DNA from: CBDATB01 sp965199745
Lineage (GTDB): Bacteria; Bacteroidota; Bacteroidia; Cytophagales; Flammeovirgaceae
Direction of reading: 5' to 3'
NCBI GenBank assembly: GCA_965199745.1
Contig: CBDATB010000003.1
Coordinates: 46,985-110,984 of the forward strand
Length of the DNA stretch: 64,000 bases
Of this stretch, positions 1 through 8,655 are shown one piece after another. The position numbers and the translations under genes are program-made. The stretch's first letter is position 1. Each line of letters opens with the position of its first letter. The notes under the pieces were generated by a model. That model was not told where the DNA came from. It saw nothing but the letters and a program-made list of their open reading frames with translations, and searched no databases.

Positions 1-726
1 AAATCGCCAAATATCTTCTTCAATTCTGTCATGGATGCCGATGATGCCTACCTGGACAAAGCCGTCGAAGGTGCTGTATTGTTTGCTTTTAATCAGGGAG
101 AAGTGTGTACTTGTCCATCAAGAATTTTGGTGCAAGAGGACATTTATGACGACTTTATGAAACGAGTAATAGAACGAACTAAAGCCATTATACAAAAAAA
201 TCCTTATGATGTAGACACTATGGTTGGTGCGCAAGCATCAAATGACCAATATGAAAAAATATTGTCTTACATCAATATCGGAAAAGAAGAAGGTGCTAAG
301 GTATTGTGTGGTGGAGGTGCTGCCAAACTTGAAGGTGATGCGGCAAATGGTTATTACATTCAACCTACTATTTTGGAAGGACACAATAAAATGCGTGTTT
401 TCCAAGAAGAGATATTCGGACCTGTCGTCTGTGTAACTAAGTTTAAAGATGAAGCTCAAGCATTAGCAGTTGCCAATGATACGCTCTATGGCTTAGGTGC
501 CGGCGTCTGGACAAGAGACGCACACCAGCTATATCAAATACCACGAGCTATTAAAGCAGGTAGAGTTTGGGTAAATTGTTATCATGCCTATCCCGCTCAT
601 GCCCCTTTTGGAGGCTATAAAAAGTCAGGATTTGGTAGAGAAACACACGTGATGATGCTCGACCATTACCGACAAACAAAGAATATGCTCATTTCTTACG
701 ATAAGAACAAATTAGGTTTCTTTTAG
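1..726 (+). CDS. Aldehyde dehydrogenase, C-terminal half (cut by window edge)
   Basis: The frame is already open at base 1 (KSPNIFFNSVMDADDA), so this is the C-terminal 241 residues of a protein of about 500. It belongs to the ExaC/AldB-type NAD(P)-dependent aldehyde dehydrogenases, which oxidise acetaldehyde and related aldehydes to acids. The nucleophile region FNQGEVCTCPSR is visible, with the catalytic cysteine expected to be the first Cys of CTC. The later EEIFGPVV motif carries the general glutamate found in the family, and PFGGYKKSGFGRE is the usual C-terminal signature. The gene that follows encodes DUF779, a frequent companion of this ALDH class, which supports the assignment. The substrate cannot be told from the sequence. 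Confidence 0.93.
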   Translation, partial: KSPNIFFNSVMDADDAYLDKAVEGAVLFAFNQGEVCTCPSRILVQEDIYDDFMKRVIERTKAIIQKNPYDVDTMVGAQASNDQYEKILSYINIGKEEGAKVLCGGGAAKLEGDAANGYYIQPTILEGHNKMRVFQEEIFGPVVCVTKFKDEAQALAVANDTLYGLGAGVWTRDAHQLYQIPRAIKAGRVWVNCYHAYPAHAPFGGYKKSGFGRETHVMMLDHYRQTKNMLISYDKNKLGFF

Positions 727-833
727 TAGAGTGCTTTAAATTTGTAATTACATTCACCATAATAAGAGACATCCCAAACTTCCCTACTACAAAAATGAAG
801 CCGAGGATGTCTCCTTTTAAAAGGCTTACAGTA

Positions 834-1193
834 ATGAAATATTCCAGAGTAGCTATATCTGATAAAGCAATTCGAGTACTCAATCAACTTAAAGAGAAAC
901 ATGGAGAGTTGATTTTTCACCAAAGTGGCGGGTGTTGTGATGGCTCATCTCCAATGATCTTTGAAAAAGATGATATGTACTTGGATGATAGCGATATATT
1001 ACTCGGTCAATTGGAAGGAGTGAATTACTACATGAATAAAGACCAATTTGATTATTGGAAACACACACATCTAACAGTTGATGTTACCGCAGGAAGAGGT
1101 GCAAGTTTTTCTCTTGAAATCCCATTAGGAGTTAGATTTATAATTCATTCAAGATTGTTGACCGAGGAAGAAAATATATTTTTAAATAAATAA
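834..1193 (+). CDS. DUF779 family protein (ALDH companion)
   Basis: Small cytosolic protein of about 119 residues with the DUF779 hallmarks: GELIFHQSGGCCDGSSP near the N-terminus (paired cysteines, possible metal or redox site) and VDVTAGRGASFSLEIPLGVRF near the end. The family is usually encoded next to ExaC/AldB-like aldehyde dehydrogenases, as here; its biochemical role is unknown. The open frame extends upstream to 795, giving a basic, unconserved MKPRMSPFKRLTV extension. I prefer the Met at 834 because it follows an AAAAGG-like stretch and gives the usual family length. The gap to the ALDH stop is about 100 bases, so the two may be co-transcribed. Confidence 0.85.
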   Translation: MKYSRVAISDKAIRVLNQLKEKHGELIFHQSGGCCDGSSPMIFEKDDMYLDDSDILLGQLEGVNYYMNKDQFDYWKHTHLTVDVTAGRGASFSLEIPLGVRFIIHSRLLTEEENIFLNK

Positions 1194-1308
1194 TAAAACA
1201 TCAACAATGCGTACTAATAGTCTTCCCTATCCCTCGCACTAAGTATGCCCCCAACATTGGCAGTAGTTAAATTACAGGGTGGGATTAAAAATTTAAACGG
1301 AAAGTTAC

Positions 1309-2563
1309 ATGATAAAGACCCTCTCAATGAATGAAACAAATTTTTTTAAAAAACTACTCGATGGCGTAAAGGTGGCGTGGTTGCCGCTGGGGGAGGTGGC
1401 AGAAATATATGGAGGATTAGTCGGTAAAAGTAAGGCTGATTTTAAAAGTAGTAACTCTAACTCTCGTTATATTTCGTATAAGAATATTTTTAACAACATA
1501 GATGTTGATTTTGAGAAACTAGAATATGTCAATATCTCCGCTTTAGAAAATCAACACTGTGTTAAGTATGGTGATGTATTATTCACAGGATCATCTGAAA
1601 CAGCAGAAGAATCAGGGATGTCCTCAGCAGTTACAACAAAATTTGAGGAAAATATTTATCTCAATAGTTTTTCTTTTGGAGTAAGGTTTAATGATGAGAT
1701 TTGTTTAACTCCTGAATTTTCAAAATATTTATTTCGCAGTCATTTAATGCGTAAAGAAATAGCTAAAACTACAAGCGGAGTAACCCGTTTCAATATTTCT
1801 AAGGCTCGATTCAAAAAAATTGAGATCCCCATCCCTGATGACCCAAAAAAATCCCTAGAGATACAGGCAGAGATTGTGCGGATTTTGGATGCATTCACCT
1901 CCCTTACTGCTGAGCTTACCGCTCGCAAAAAACAATACAACCATTATCGCGATCAATTACTCAATTTTGATGAAAATAATCAGCACCGTTTTTTTAAAAA
2001 ACTACTCGATGGCGCAAAAGTGGCTTGGATGCCTCTGGGGGAGGTTTCAAAAATTAAACGTGGCACATCTATTGCAAAGAAAAGTAGAGGGTAATACCTC
2101 TGTCATTGCTGGTGGTAGGAAGCCCGCATATTATCACAATGAAAGTAATCGCACAGGACAAAGTATCGTTATTGCGGGATCAGGAGCTTATGCGGGATAT
2201 GTAAGCTGGTGGCAAGAACCAATTTTTGTCTCAGATGCTTTTACCGTAAAACCAAATAAATGCTTATCCGATAGATATTGCTTTCATTTTCTTAAAGGCT
2301 TACAGCAACAGTTATATGATTTAAAAAGCAGAGGGGGTGTTCCTCATGTTTATCCCCGAAGTGTTGCACCACTCCAAATCCCCATCCCCTGCCCAGATGA
2401 CCCTAAAAAATCGCTAGCGATACAGGCGGAGATTGTGCGGATTTTAGATAAATTCGATGCGCTGACCAATTCCATCAGCGAGGGATTACCTAAGGAAATT
2501 GCATTAAGGCAGAAGCAATATGCGTATTACCGCAATATGCTGCTAACCTTTCCGAAGAAATAA
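1309..2563 (+). pseudogene. hsdS: Orphan type I restriction specificity subunit, frameshifted
   Basis: HsdS reads DNA through two target recognition domains (TRDs), each followed by a conserved helical spacer. Here TRD1 runs from about 1390 to 1830 and ends in PIPDDPKKSLEIQAEIVRIL. The repeat LLDGAKVAWMPLGEV starts the second half and TRD2 (VIAGGRKPAYYHNESN, IVIAGSGAYAGYVSWW) ends in PDDPKKSLAIQAEIVRIL. The reading frame breaks at about 2073-2080, within GCAAAGAAAAGTAGAGGG: the first frame stops at 2092-2094, while the rest continues in the next frame to 2563. One extra A (or two missing bases) explains it. No hsdM or hsdR lies nearby, so this is an orphan, either a silent donor copy or a relic. 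Confidence 0.88.
1341..2014 (+). repeat. Direct repeats bounding the two hsdS target domains
   Basis: An identical 26-base stretch starts each half-gene, at 1341-1366 and 1989-2014 (seven T, six A, then CTACTCGATGGCG), and similarity continues through the codons for VAW.PLGEV. A second near-identical pair, about 1838-1890 and 2396-2448, covers the codons for the conserved spacer (KKSL.IQAEIVRILD). Each TRD is therefore flanked by homologous tracts that could allow recombination between half-genes. Confidence 0.85.
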
Positions 2564-2643
2564 GAGGACTTGCAGGCAAAACACAGATCATCGGCAATCT
2601 ATCTGATTACAAGGGTGGGAATACGCGCAAGAGCGGTTGTATT

Positions 2644-3009
2644 TTATTTTTTTTCGGCAGGTGGAATGTGCAGGTTTTTGAAAATTTCGTCTATTTGGGC
2701 ATTCACCTCTTGCGTATCGTCCATATAAAAGCGCAGACTGGGAACAACCCTAGCTTGATGCCTAATTCTGTTTGCAAGAATTTGCCTGATAGCTTTGGTA
2801 TGTTGCTGAATATTGTCGAGCACTATTTGCTTATTTTTTACCAACATAAAACTTAGGTATATGCTGGCAACGCCCAAGTCGGGACTCACCCGCACGGAAG
2901 TAACAGTAATGAAAGCACCTCCAAACCAATCCTGAGATTTTTGTTGTAAAATTTCTCCCAAATCTCTCTGAATCAGTCGGGAGAACATATTTTGTCTTTT
3001 GCTGTCCAT
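2644..3009 (-). CDS. rbfA: Ribosome-binding factor A
   Basis: RbfA is a single-KH-domain protein that binds the 30S subunit and helps 16S rRNA maturation and cold adaptation. The 121-residue product has the family layout: N-terminal RQNMFSRLIQRDLGEIL, the central VTSVRVSPDLGVASIYLSF strand-helix segment and the C-terminal VPSLRFYMDDTQ motif. Length is normal. It is divergent from parA, and a Bacteroidota-type promoter just upstream gives a very short leader. The intact frame and strong conservation leave little doubt. Confidence 0.95.
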   Translation of the reverse strand: MDSKRQNMFSRLIQRDLGEILQQKSQDWFGGAFITVTSVRVSPDLGVASIYLSFMLVKNKQIVLDNIQQHTKAIRQILANRIRHQARVVPSLRFYMDDTQEVNAQIDEIFKNLHIPPAEKK

Positions 3010-3032
3010 TTCTTTTATTAATAACTCAATAG

Positions 3033-3064
3033 CAAAGATAGTGTTTTGTAAAAACTCTTTACAA
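3033..3064 (-). promoter_or_regulatory. Putative rbfA promoter
   Basis: On the minus strand, TATCTTTG (3040-3033) matches the Bacteroidota -7 element TAnnTTTG. A TTG (3064-3062) lies 21 bases upstream as the -33 element. The predicted start of transcription is about 15-20 bases before the rbfA ATG. Confidence 0.5.
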
Positions 3065-3147
3065 CTGTTGAGTATCTCAGGATATTTTTATTTCAAAATG
3101 ATTATCACTACCTTTAAGTGTTTTTTACGATTTATTTCCGAACAAGA

Positions 3148-3921
3148 ATGGGTAGAATAATAGCAATTGCCAATCAAAAAGGAGGTGTGGGAAAAACCAC
3201 CACAGCAGTTAATTTATCGGCAAGTTTTGCTGCTTTACAATATAAAGTATTGGTCGTAGATGCTGATCCACAGGCGAATTGTACTTCGGGCTTGGGGCTT
3301 GATGTGAAGAAAGAGAAAAATAATATCTACAACTGCATGGTGGAAAACACGCCCGTTGAGCAGGTTATTGAAGCAAGTAATTTTGAATGCTTGGACATTA
3401 TTCCTTCTCATATCAATTTGGTGGGTGCAGAAGTAGAAATGATAGCTATTGACAACCGTGAAGAACGTATGAAAGAAGCACTTAGTACGATAAAAGATAT
3501 GTATGATTTTATTATAGTTGATTGCTCGCCTTCTTTGGGCTTAATTACTGTTAATGCGCTTACGGCGGCAGATTCTGTTATCGTACCAGTACAGTGCGAA
3601 TACTATGCGATTGAAGGTTTAGACAAACTACTGAGTACTGTTCATGTTATTCAACAAAGACTGAACAAAGATTTGGTTTATGAAGGCATACTACTTACTA
3701 TGTACGATGTTCGTTTAATCCTTTCCAACCAGGTAGTAGAGGATGTGAGAAAGCATTTTGAGGACATTACTTTCAAAACCATCATCCCGCGCAATATCAA
3801 ACTCAGTGAATCTCCTAGCTTCGGTCTGCCCGCTATTGCACACGATGCTGAAAGTAAAGGATCCGGTGCTTATTTGAACCTAGCGCAAGAAATTATTGAT
3901 AAAAATAATATGGGTCGTTAA
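3148..3921 (+). CDS. parA: Chromosome partitioning ATPase ParA (Soj)
   Basis: Deviant Walker-A ATPase that drives segregation of ParB-bound origin regions. The sequence shows the P-loop KGGVGKTTTAVNLSA near residue 10, the Walker A' motif VLVVDADPQAN and the Walker B-like FIIVDCSPSLG. Length is 257 residues, normal for chromosomal Soj. I start at ATG 3148 (MGRIIAIANQKGG) because all ParA proteins begin at this point; the frame is open ten codons further up. It is followed after two bases by parB, the classic operon. No parS palindrome was found in the window. Confidence 0.96.
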   Translation: MGRIIAIANQKGGVGKTTTAVNLSASFAALQYKVLVVDADPQANCTSGLGLDVKKEKNNIYNCMVENTPVEQVIEASNFECLDIIPSHINLVGAEVEMIAIDNREERMKEALSTIKDMYDFIIVDCSPSLGLITVNALTAADSVIVPVQCEYYAIEGLDKLLSTVHVIQQRLNKDLVYEGILLTMYDVRLILSNQVVEDVRKHFEDITFKTIIPRNIKLSESPSFGLPAIAHDAESKGSGAYLNLAQEIIDKNNMGR

Positions 3922-3923
3922 TC

Positions 3924-4838
3924 ATGGCTGCGAAACCAATACTGAAAAAAAGGCAGGCTTTGGGCAAAGGCTTGGGTGCACTGCTGACTGATACGAATGC
4001 AAATGCTACACAAGATAAAAAAAAGCCGCTGCCTCTTCCACAGTCTAGTATAAATGAAATAGCTGTTGCTGCTATTGAAACAAACCCTTATCAGCCTCGC
4101 CATGAGTTTAAAGCAGAAACTTTGAAAGAGTTGTCCGAATCGATCAAAGTGCAGGGAATTATACAGCCAATTACAGTTAGGAAACTTTCTGAAAAGCAAT
4201 ATCAAATTATTTCTGGAGAACGCCGCTTGCAAGCTGCTAAAATGGCGGGCTTAGTAAAAATTCCGGTTTATATCAAGGCAGTTAACAATCAGCAAATGCT
4301 AGAGATGGCCTTGATAGAGAATATCCAACGAGAAAATCTCAACCCTATTGAAATAGCTTTGAGCTACCAGCGTTTACTAACTGAATGCAGTTTGAAACAA
4401 GAAACGCTAGGGGAAAGAGTAGGAAAAAAACGAACAACAGTTGCCAATTACCTGCGTTTGCTGAAACTTCCCTATAACATTCAAGAAGCACTCAAAAAAC
4501 ACATAATAAGTATGGGGCATGCGCGTGCGATTATTAACGTGGAGAATATTGATAAACAATTATATATTTTCAATAAAATTATTGAAAAGCAACTGTCGGT
4601 AAGGAAAGTAGAAGAGTTAGTAAAAAATTTAACACTTGCAAAACAAAAAAAAACACCTGTACCTAATCAGTCGGGTGTACAAAAAAATTATCAATTGCAA
4701 CATATACAGTCAAGGCTTTCTTCTCAACTTGGTACAAAAGTGAAAATTCAGGCAGACACTAATGGCAAAGGAGAAATTAAAATTCCCTATTATTCTACTG
4801 AAGATTTGAACAGAATTTTAGCGGCGATTAATTATTAG
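3924..4838 (+). CDS. parB: Chromosome partitioning protein ParB (Spo0J)
   Basis: CTP-dependent DNA clamp that loads at parS and recruits ParA and SMC. Visible parts are the N-terminal ParA-contact stretch (RQALGKGLGALL), the CTP-binding domain with GERRLQAAKMAG and ENIQRENLNPIE, the helix-turn-helix around LGERVGKKRTTVANYLRLL, and a lysine-rich linker leading to the C-terminal dimerisation domain. At 304 residues it is the normal length. It starts two bases after the parA stop, so the genes are almost certainly co-translated. Confidence 0.96.
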   Translation: MAAKPILKKRQALGKGLGALLTDTNANATQDKKKPLPLPQSSINEIAVAAIETNPYQPRHEFKAETLKELSESIKVQGIIQPITVRKLSEKQYQIISGERRLQAAKMAGLVKIPVYIKAVNNQQMLEMALIENIQRENLNPIEIALSYQRLLTECSLKQETLGERVGKKRTTVANYLRLLKLPYNIQEALKKHIISMGHARAIINVENIDKQLYIFNKIIEKQLSVRKVEELVKNLTLAKQKKTPVPNQSGVQKNYQLQHIQSRLSSQLGTKVKIQADTNGKGEIKIPYYSTEDLNRILAAINY

Positions 4839-4845
4839 AAGTGTT

Positions 4846-4879
4846 TTGTCTTATTGTAAAATTAATTTTAATAAATTTG
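4846..4879 (+). promoter_or_regulatory. Putative rpsT promoter
   Basis: TAAATTTG at 4872-4879 matches the Bacteroidota -7 box, with TTTG at 4846-4849 as -33 element and a 22-base spacer. Transcription would start near 4886, about 70 bases before rpsT, leaving an untranslated leader. Confidence 0.45.
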
Positions 4880-4954
4880 CAGTTATAAAAAGCGCGAGCT
4901 TAACTCTGGAGTTCTACGTAGTTGAATAAACTTATTTAAAATTTTAGCATTGTA

Positions 4955-5209
4955 ATGGCAGATCACAAATCAACCAAAAAGCATATCCGCTCAAGTGAAA
5001 AGAGGCGTTTAAGAAATAAGTATCAATTGAAGACTGCGCGTACTTTTGTGAAAAGACTACGTGAGTCGGGCAGTAAGGCTGAAGCCGAAGAACTCTATAA
5101 AAAAGTAAGTTCTATGATTGATAAACTAGCTAAGCGGGGCGTTATTCATAAAAATAAAGCAGCAAATAACAAATCTAAACTCGCTAAGTTTGTCAGCACT
5201 TTGAGTTAG
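4955..5209 (+). CDS. rpsT: 30S ribosomal protein S20
   Basis: Primary 16S rRNA-binding protein of the small subunit. The 84-residue, lysine/arginine-rich, all-helical sequence begins MADHKSTKKHIRSSEKRR and ends with the typical GVIHKNKAANNKSKLAKFV helix. Length matches the family. It has its own upstream promoter-like sequence and stands alone, as is common for rpsT. Confidence 0.96.
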   Translation: MADHKSTKKHIRSSEKRRLRNKYQLKTARTFVKRLRESGSKAEAEELYKKVSSMIDKLAKRGVIHKNKAANNKSKLAKFVSTLS

Positions 5210-5257
5210 CCAAACAAAGATCAAAACTACCCTCACCAACCACTAATTTCTCTTTTC

Positions 5258-6025
5258 TTGAAGATAATCACCTACAATATCAACGGTATTCGCGCGGCTA
5301 TTGCAAAAGGTTTCGCCCATTGGCTAGCGGAAGAAAACCCTGATATTATCTGCTTACAAGAAGTAAAAGCTCATCCTGAGCAAGTTGATTTAGATTTTTT
5401 GACCGAACTGGGCTATCATTTTATTAACTGGCGTGCAGCCCAAAAAAAAGGCTATAGCGGCGTGGCCAGCTTTTCTAAAATCGAACCCTCGCTGGTTATC
5501 AAAAAAATAGGAATAGAAAAGTACGACGACGAAGGGCGTTTTCTAAGACTTGATTTTCCTGATTTTACCCTAATAAATAGCTATTTTCCTTCGGGTAGCA
5601 GTGGCGAGCATCGTCAGGTATTCAAATATGAATACTTAACTAACTTTTACGACTATCTGATAGGCTTGCGTAAAACATATCCCAACATTTTGCTGTGTGG
5701 CGATGTAAATATTTGCCACCGTGAGATTGATATTCATAATCCGAAAGCTAATCAAAATACCTCTGGTTTCCTTCCCGAAGAGCGCGCCTGGATGACCGAG
5801 TTATTCGGTAGTGGTTTTTCAGATGCTTTTCGCCTGTTCAACCCCGACCCCCATCATTATACTTGGTGGAGCTACCGAGCAGGTGCTAGAAAGAAAAATT
5901 TAGGCTGGCGTATAGATTACTTCATTGTGAGCGACAAGCTACAATCCCGCCTTAACAACTGCCACATACTCAGCCATGCCACGCACTCTGACCACTGCCC
6001 TGTTGTTTTGGAAATGAGCCATTAA
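5258..6025 (+). CDS. xth: Exodeoxyribonuclease III / AP endonuclease
   Basis: EEP-superfamily enzyme of base-excision repair that cleaves abasic sites and removes 3' blocks. Catalytic motifs are all present: ITYNINGIRA (Asn), ICLQEVKA (metal-binding Glu), LCGDVNICHREID (Asp/Asn), WRIDYFIVS and the final SDHCPVVLE (Asp-His). The product is 255 residues, a normal length. The start codon is TTG at 5258, chosen because translation from it gives the canonical MKIITYNINGIRAA N-terminus; no ATG exists before it. It converges with the methyltransferase gene at 6043. Confidence 0.95.
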   Translation: MKIITYNINGIRAAIAKGFAHWLAEENPDIICLQEVKAHPEQVDLDFLTELGYHFINWRAAQKKGYSGVASFSKIEPSLVIKKIGIEKYDDEGRFLRLDFPDFTLINSYFPSGSSGEHRQVFKYEYLTNFYDYLIGLRKTYPNILLCGDVNICHREIDIHNPKANQNTSGFLPEERAWMTELFGSGFSDAFRLFNPDPHHYTWWSYRAGARKKNLGWRIDYFIVSDKLQSRLNNCHILSHATHSDHCPVVLEMSH

Positions 6026-6042
6026 AAATGCAATAAGCCTAC

Positions 6043-6756
6043 TTAGACCATTAGCAGAAATACGGTGGGTATTCTATGTAGATCAATAGTTGTTTTTTGC
6101 CATTTTGCCACTGTCTTTGTCTGAATAAATTGCTGAGGTGCTGTCAGATTTGAAGCTATGCACAACTTTGTAAAATCAGAACATGTCTCTAGGAGTACTC
6201 TTAAAAGCTGATGGTTACGATAGGGAGTTTCTATAAATATCTGACTTTGGCGTTTACGTGCTGATTCTCTTTCTAATTTCTTTATCTTTTTTTGTCTTGC
6301 TTGTACTTCTATTGGTAAATAACCGTGAAAAGCAAATTGTTGCCCCGAAAAACCTGAACCCATTAATGCGAGTATAATAGCGGAAGCACCTGGCAGCGGT
6401 ATAACGGGAATGCCCTGCTGATGCGCGTAAGCAACTGCCAAAGCACCCGGATCGGCAATAGCAGGGCAGCCTGCCTCAGAAATAATACCCACATTAGCAC
6501 ACTCGGGAACTTGACACAAGTGACTTTTTAATTCTTTTTCTGTTGTTTGTTTATTGAGTGAAAATATGTGGATATCTTTTCTGATATTTTCATGAACGCC
6601 AAAAGAAGTAATGAACCTTCTGGCAGTTCTAATGTTTTCTGCCAAATAATAATACGTAGAAGCAATGACCTCCCTAGTTAGCGGGGCAAGGCAATTTTGA
6701 GTTTGTGGGGCAAGATATGAAGGGACGAGGTATATTTTCACTGTTTTGGGAAGCAA
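6043..6756 (-). CDS. RsmI-like SAM-dependent methyltransferase paralog
   Basis: Tetrapyrrole-methylase-fold protein related to RsmI, the 16S rRNA C1402 2'-O-methyltransferase. It shows IYLVPSYLAP at the N-terminus, ENIRTARRFI, the SAM-site motifs ISEAGCPAIADPGA and PLPGASAIILALMGSGF, and IFIETPYRNHQL. The ENIRTARRF motif marks a shorter RsmI-like paralog that I associate with Bacteroidota, rather than RsmI itself. That is why I give no symbol. Length is 237 residues. The substrate is likely RNA, but this is inference from the fold. It converges with xth. Confidence 0.85.
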   Translation of the reverse strand: MLPKTVKIYLVPSYLAPQTQNCLAPLTREVIASTYYYLAENIRTARRFITSFGVHENIRKDIHIFSLNKQTTEKELKSHLCQVPECANVGIISEAGCPAIADPGALAVAYAHQQGIPVIPLPGASAIILALMGSGFSGQQFAFHGYLPIEVQARQKKIKKLERESARKRQSQIFIETPYRNHQLLRVLLETCSDFTKLCIASNLTAPQQFIQTKTVAKWQKTTIDLHRIPTVFLLMV

Positions 6757-6821
6757 GCAGGGATAAATGAGGCACTTTTGTGGCGAAAATATTTTCCGTC
6801 CAAAAAGCTGGTTACTACTTA

Positions 6822-7262
6822 CTACACAGCAATTACATTAATTTTTATCTCATGTTTTACTTCTTTATGAAGATCTAAAACAACCCGATACTCACCAAGT
6901 GTTTTAATACTTTCAAAAGAAATATTTTTTCTCTCAATATGGAAACCCTTTTCTTTCAAAGCATCTGCTACTTGTAGGTGGGTAATACTACCAAAAATTT
7001 TGCCTGTTTCTCCTGCTTTTGTTTCAATAGTTAGGCAAAGTTCACCGATATTTTCCGACAAAGCAACGGCCTCTTCTTTGAGCTGCTGGAGCTTATGGAC
7101 TACCTGTTTGAGCTTTTCTTTCAAAACTTTACGGTTTGATGGCGTAGCCAAAATTCCTAAACCCTTAGGAATTAAATGGTTTCTCCCATGACCCGGCTTT
7201 ACCCTAACAATGTCGTCTTTATAACCTAATCCTTTGATATCTTCCTTTAATATTATTTCCAT
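6822..7262 (-). CDS. rplI: 50S ribosomal protein L9
   Basis: Large-subunit protein bridging the L1 stalk region. The 146 residues start MEIILKEDIKGLGYKDDIVRVKPGHGRNHLIPKGLG, the universal L9 N-terminal domain, followed by the long charged connecting helix and a C-terminal domain (TGKIFGSITHLQVADALKEKG). The frame is open 23 codons further upstream, but the canonical N-terminus fixes the start at 7262. It is the third gene of the rpsF-rpsR-rplI operon, 73 bases after the rpsR stop. Confidence 0.96.
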   Translation of the reverse strand: MEIILKEDIKGLGYKDDIVRVKPGHGRNHLIPKGLGILATPSNRKVLKEKLKQVVHKLQQLKEEAVALSENIGELCLTIETKAGETGKIFGSITHLQVADALKEKGFHIERKNISFESIKTLGEYRVVLDLHKEVKHEIKINVIAV

Positions 7263-7335
7263 AACAATAGTAAGTTTTGAATAATTAAACCTTACGAGGC
7301 AAACACTCAGATATGAATACTCATCTTGCAAATGC

Positions 7336-7587
7336 CTACTTTAAGCCGTCTGCCAAATAGGGCAAGAGTGCTAATTGTCTAGCTCTTTTTATTGACCTAG
7401 ATAATCTTTTTTGGAATTTAGCACTTGTTCCTGTAATTCTTCGAGGTAATAATTTTCCCTGCTCGTTCACAAATTTTAATAGAAATTCAGGGTCTTTATA
7501 GTCTATATATTTAATACCGTGTTTTTTAAAACGACAATATTTTTTTATTACCTCTTTCCTATTAATAGGTTCATTCATTAAACTCAT
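7336..7587 (-). CDS. rpsR: 30S ribosomal protein S18
   Basis: Small-subunit protein that pairs with S6. The sequence contains the family core YCRFKKHGIKYIDYKDPEFL and PRRITGTSAKFQKRLSRSIKRAR. Length is 83 residues if translation starts at 7587; a second ATG three codons in (MNEPIN) could also be used. The first ATG overlaps the rpsF stop (ATGA) and follows GAGGAGG, an unusually good Shine-Dalgarno sequence for this phylum, so the genes are translationally coupled. Confidence 0.95.
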   Translation of the reverse strand: MSLMNEPINRKEVIKKYCRFKKHGIKYIDYKDPEFLLKFVNEQGKLLPRRITGTSAKFQKRLSRSIKRARQLALLPYLADGLK

Positions 7588-7952
7588 GATTGTGCCTCCT
7601 CTTTTTCTTTGGTTTTGTTAAATTCTCCTTTTCTGCGCCTTTCATTAAATTCCAGTGCATGTTTTTCTAAAGAAACTGTTAGGAATCGTAGGATCGACTC
7701 GTCTCGCTTCATAGCAATTTCTATTTTAGCGACAATAGTGGGGGGACCTCTAAATTCAAATAACTGATAATAACCTGTGGTTTTATGCTTAATCGGATAG
7801 GCGAGTTTTCTGATGCCCCACTCCTCTTCGTGGTAAATCTGCCCATCGAAAGACTCAATCGTTCTTTTAACTCCTGTAATAGTATCCTTTACCTGCTGAT
7901 CAGATAGAACGGGATTAATAATGAATATTGTCTCGTAATGATTTAAATTCAT
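7584..7952 (-). CDS. rpsF: 30S ribosomal protein S6
   Basis: First gene of the S6-S18-L9 operon. The 122 residues have the ferredoxin-like S6 pattern: YETIFIINPVLSDQQVKDTI, EEWGIRKLAYPIKHKTTGYY and a C-terminal LRFLTVSLEKH. A charged tail (RRRKGEFNKTKEKEEAQS) follows. The stop overlaps the rpsR start by four bases. The single-strand DNA-binding protein gene seen between S6 and S18 in many Proteobacteria is absent. Confidence 0.96.
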   Translation of the reverse strand: MNLNHYETIFIINPVLSDQQVKDTITGVKRTIESFDGQIYHEEEWGIRKLAYPIKHKTTGYYQLFEFRGPPTIVAKIEIAMKRDESILRFLTVSLEKHALEFNERRRKGEFNKTKEKEEAQS

Positions 7953-7992
7953 TGATAAATTTACTTTAGTGATAGCTCTAAAAACCGAAGTG

Positions 7993-8000
7993 CAAATATA
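7993..8000 (-). promoter_or_regulatory. Putative -7 element for the rpsF operon
   Basis: On the minus strand TATATTTG matches TAnnTTTG and lies about 40 bases before the rpsF start. No convincing TTG is present at the expected -33 distance, so this is a half-supported promoter. Confidence 0.35.
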
Positions 8001-8016
8001 GAAAAACTTAAATTAA

Positions 8017-8655
8017 TTATTTATTATTAAATTTTTTTTCTCCCGCCTCAATGCTCAAAGCTATGTGGTTTTCTAAAGGAGGAATTGGGCATTCGTACGC
8101 GGCATTGTAAGCACAATAAGGATTATAGGCAAGGTTAAAATCAATAGTTACTATTTCAGATCTAAGATTAATTTGGTCTATATAACGCCCACCTCCGTAA
8201 GAACTCACCCCATTTGTTTCATCAGTAAATGGGATGAATATACGATCGCTTGATAGAGGATCTGTGCTTTTTAAAATATTCATTATCAGTGATTTACCTT
8301 CAATTTCAAAGTACGCTTTAGCATATTTAACATACCTGCGCCGCATATTTTTAGATGTGTTCATATAAATACTTTCCGGTAAAGTAGCAATTTCAATACG
8401 AGCTTTTATCCGGTAATTTTCCTGTGCTTCAAAATACGCCAACTCTCGGAAGATACTTTTCTGATACTCTGTTAACGGAGACTCTTTGCTATTCTTAAAC
8501 AAATGATCTTTTTGTTTTCGAGCTTCCATTATTTTTTTCTTATAATCACTGTTTTCAACAGACTTTTCAAACCAAAGATCAACGAGCGTGAGTGTTGTGA
8601 TTAGTGAAACCAAAACGAGCAGCAGTTTTCTAAGGTGGCTGGAAGTGAACTTCAT
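8017..8655 (-). CDS. DUF1684 family protein, membrane-anchored or exported
   Basis: 212 residues. An N-terminal hydrophobic helix (LLLVLVSLITTLTLVDLWF) suggests a signal anchor. The rest follows the DUF1684 pattern: HLFKNSKESPLTEYQK, a central beta-rich part with IFIPFTDETNGVSSYGGGRYID, then the conserved VTIDFNLAYNPYCAYN and CPIPPLENHIALSIEAGEK near the C-terminus. The Cys residues in the last two motifs are typical of the family. Function is unknown; members are often extracytoplasmic. It stands alone between the ribosomal operon and thrS. Confidence 0.85.
   Translation of the reverse strand: MKFTSSHLRKLLLVLVSLITTLTLVDLWFEKSVENSDYKKKIMEARKQKDHLFKNSKESPLTEYQKSIFRELAYFEAQENYRIKARIEIATLPESIYMNTSKNMRRRYVKYAKAYFEIEGKSLIMNILKSTDPLSSDRIFIPFTDETNGVSSYGGGRYIDQINLRSEIVTIDFNLAYNPYCAYNAAYECPIPPLENHIALSIEAGEKKFNNK

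Noticed and set aside
3010..4954. parS site near parA-parB
   Set aside because: I looked for the TGTTTCACGTGAAACA-type palindrome here and around other CACGTG occurrences in the window and found none that matches.
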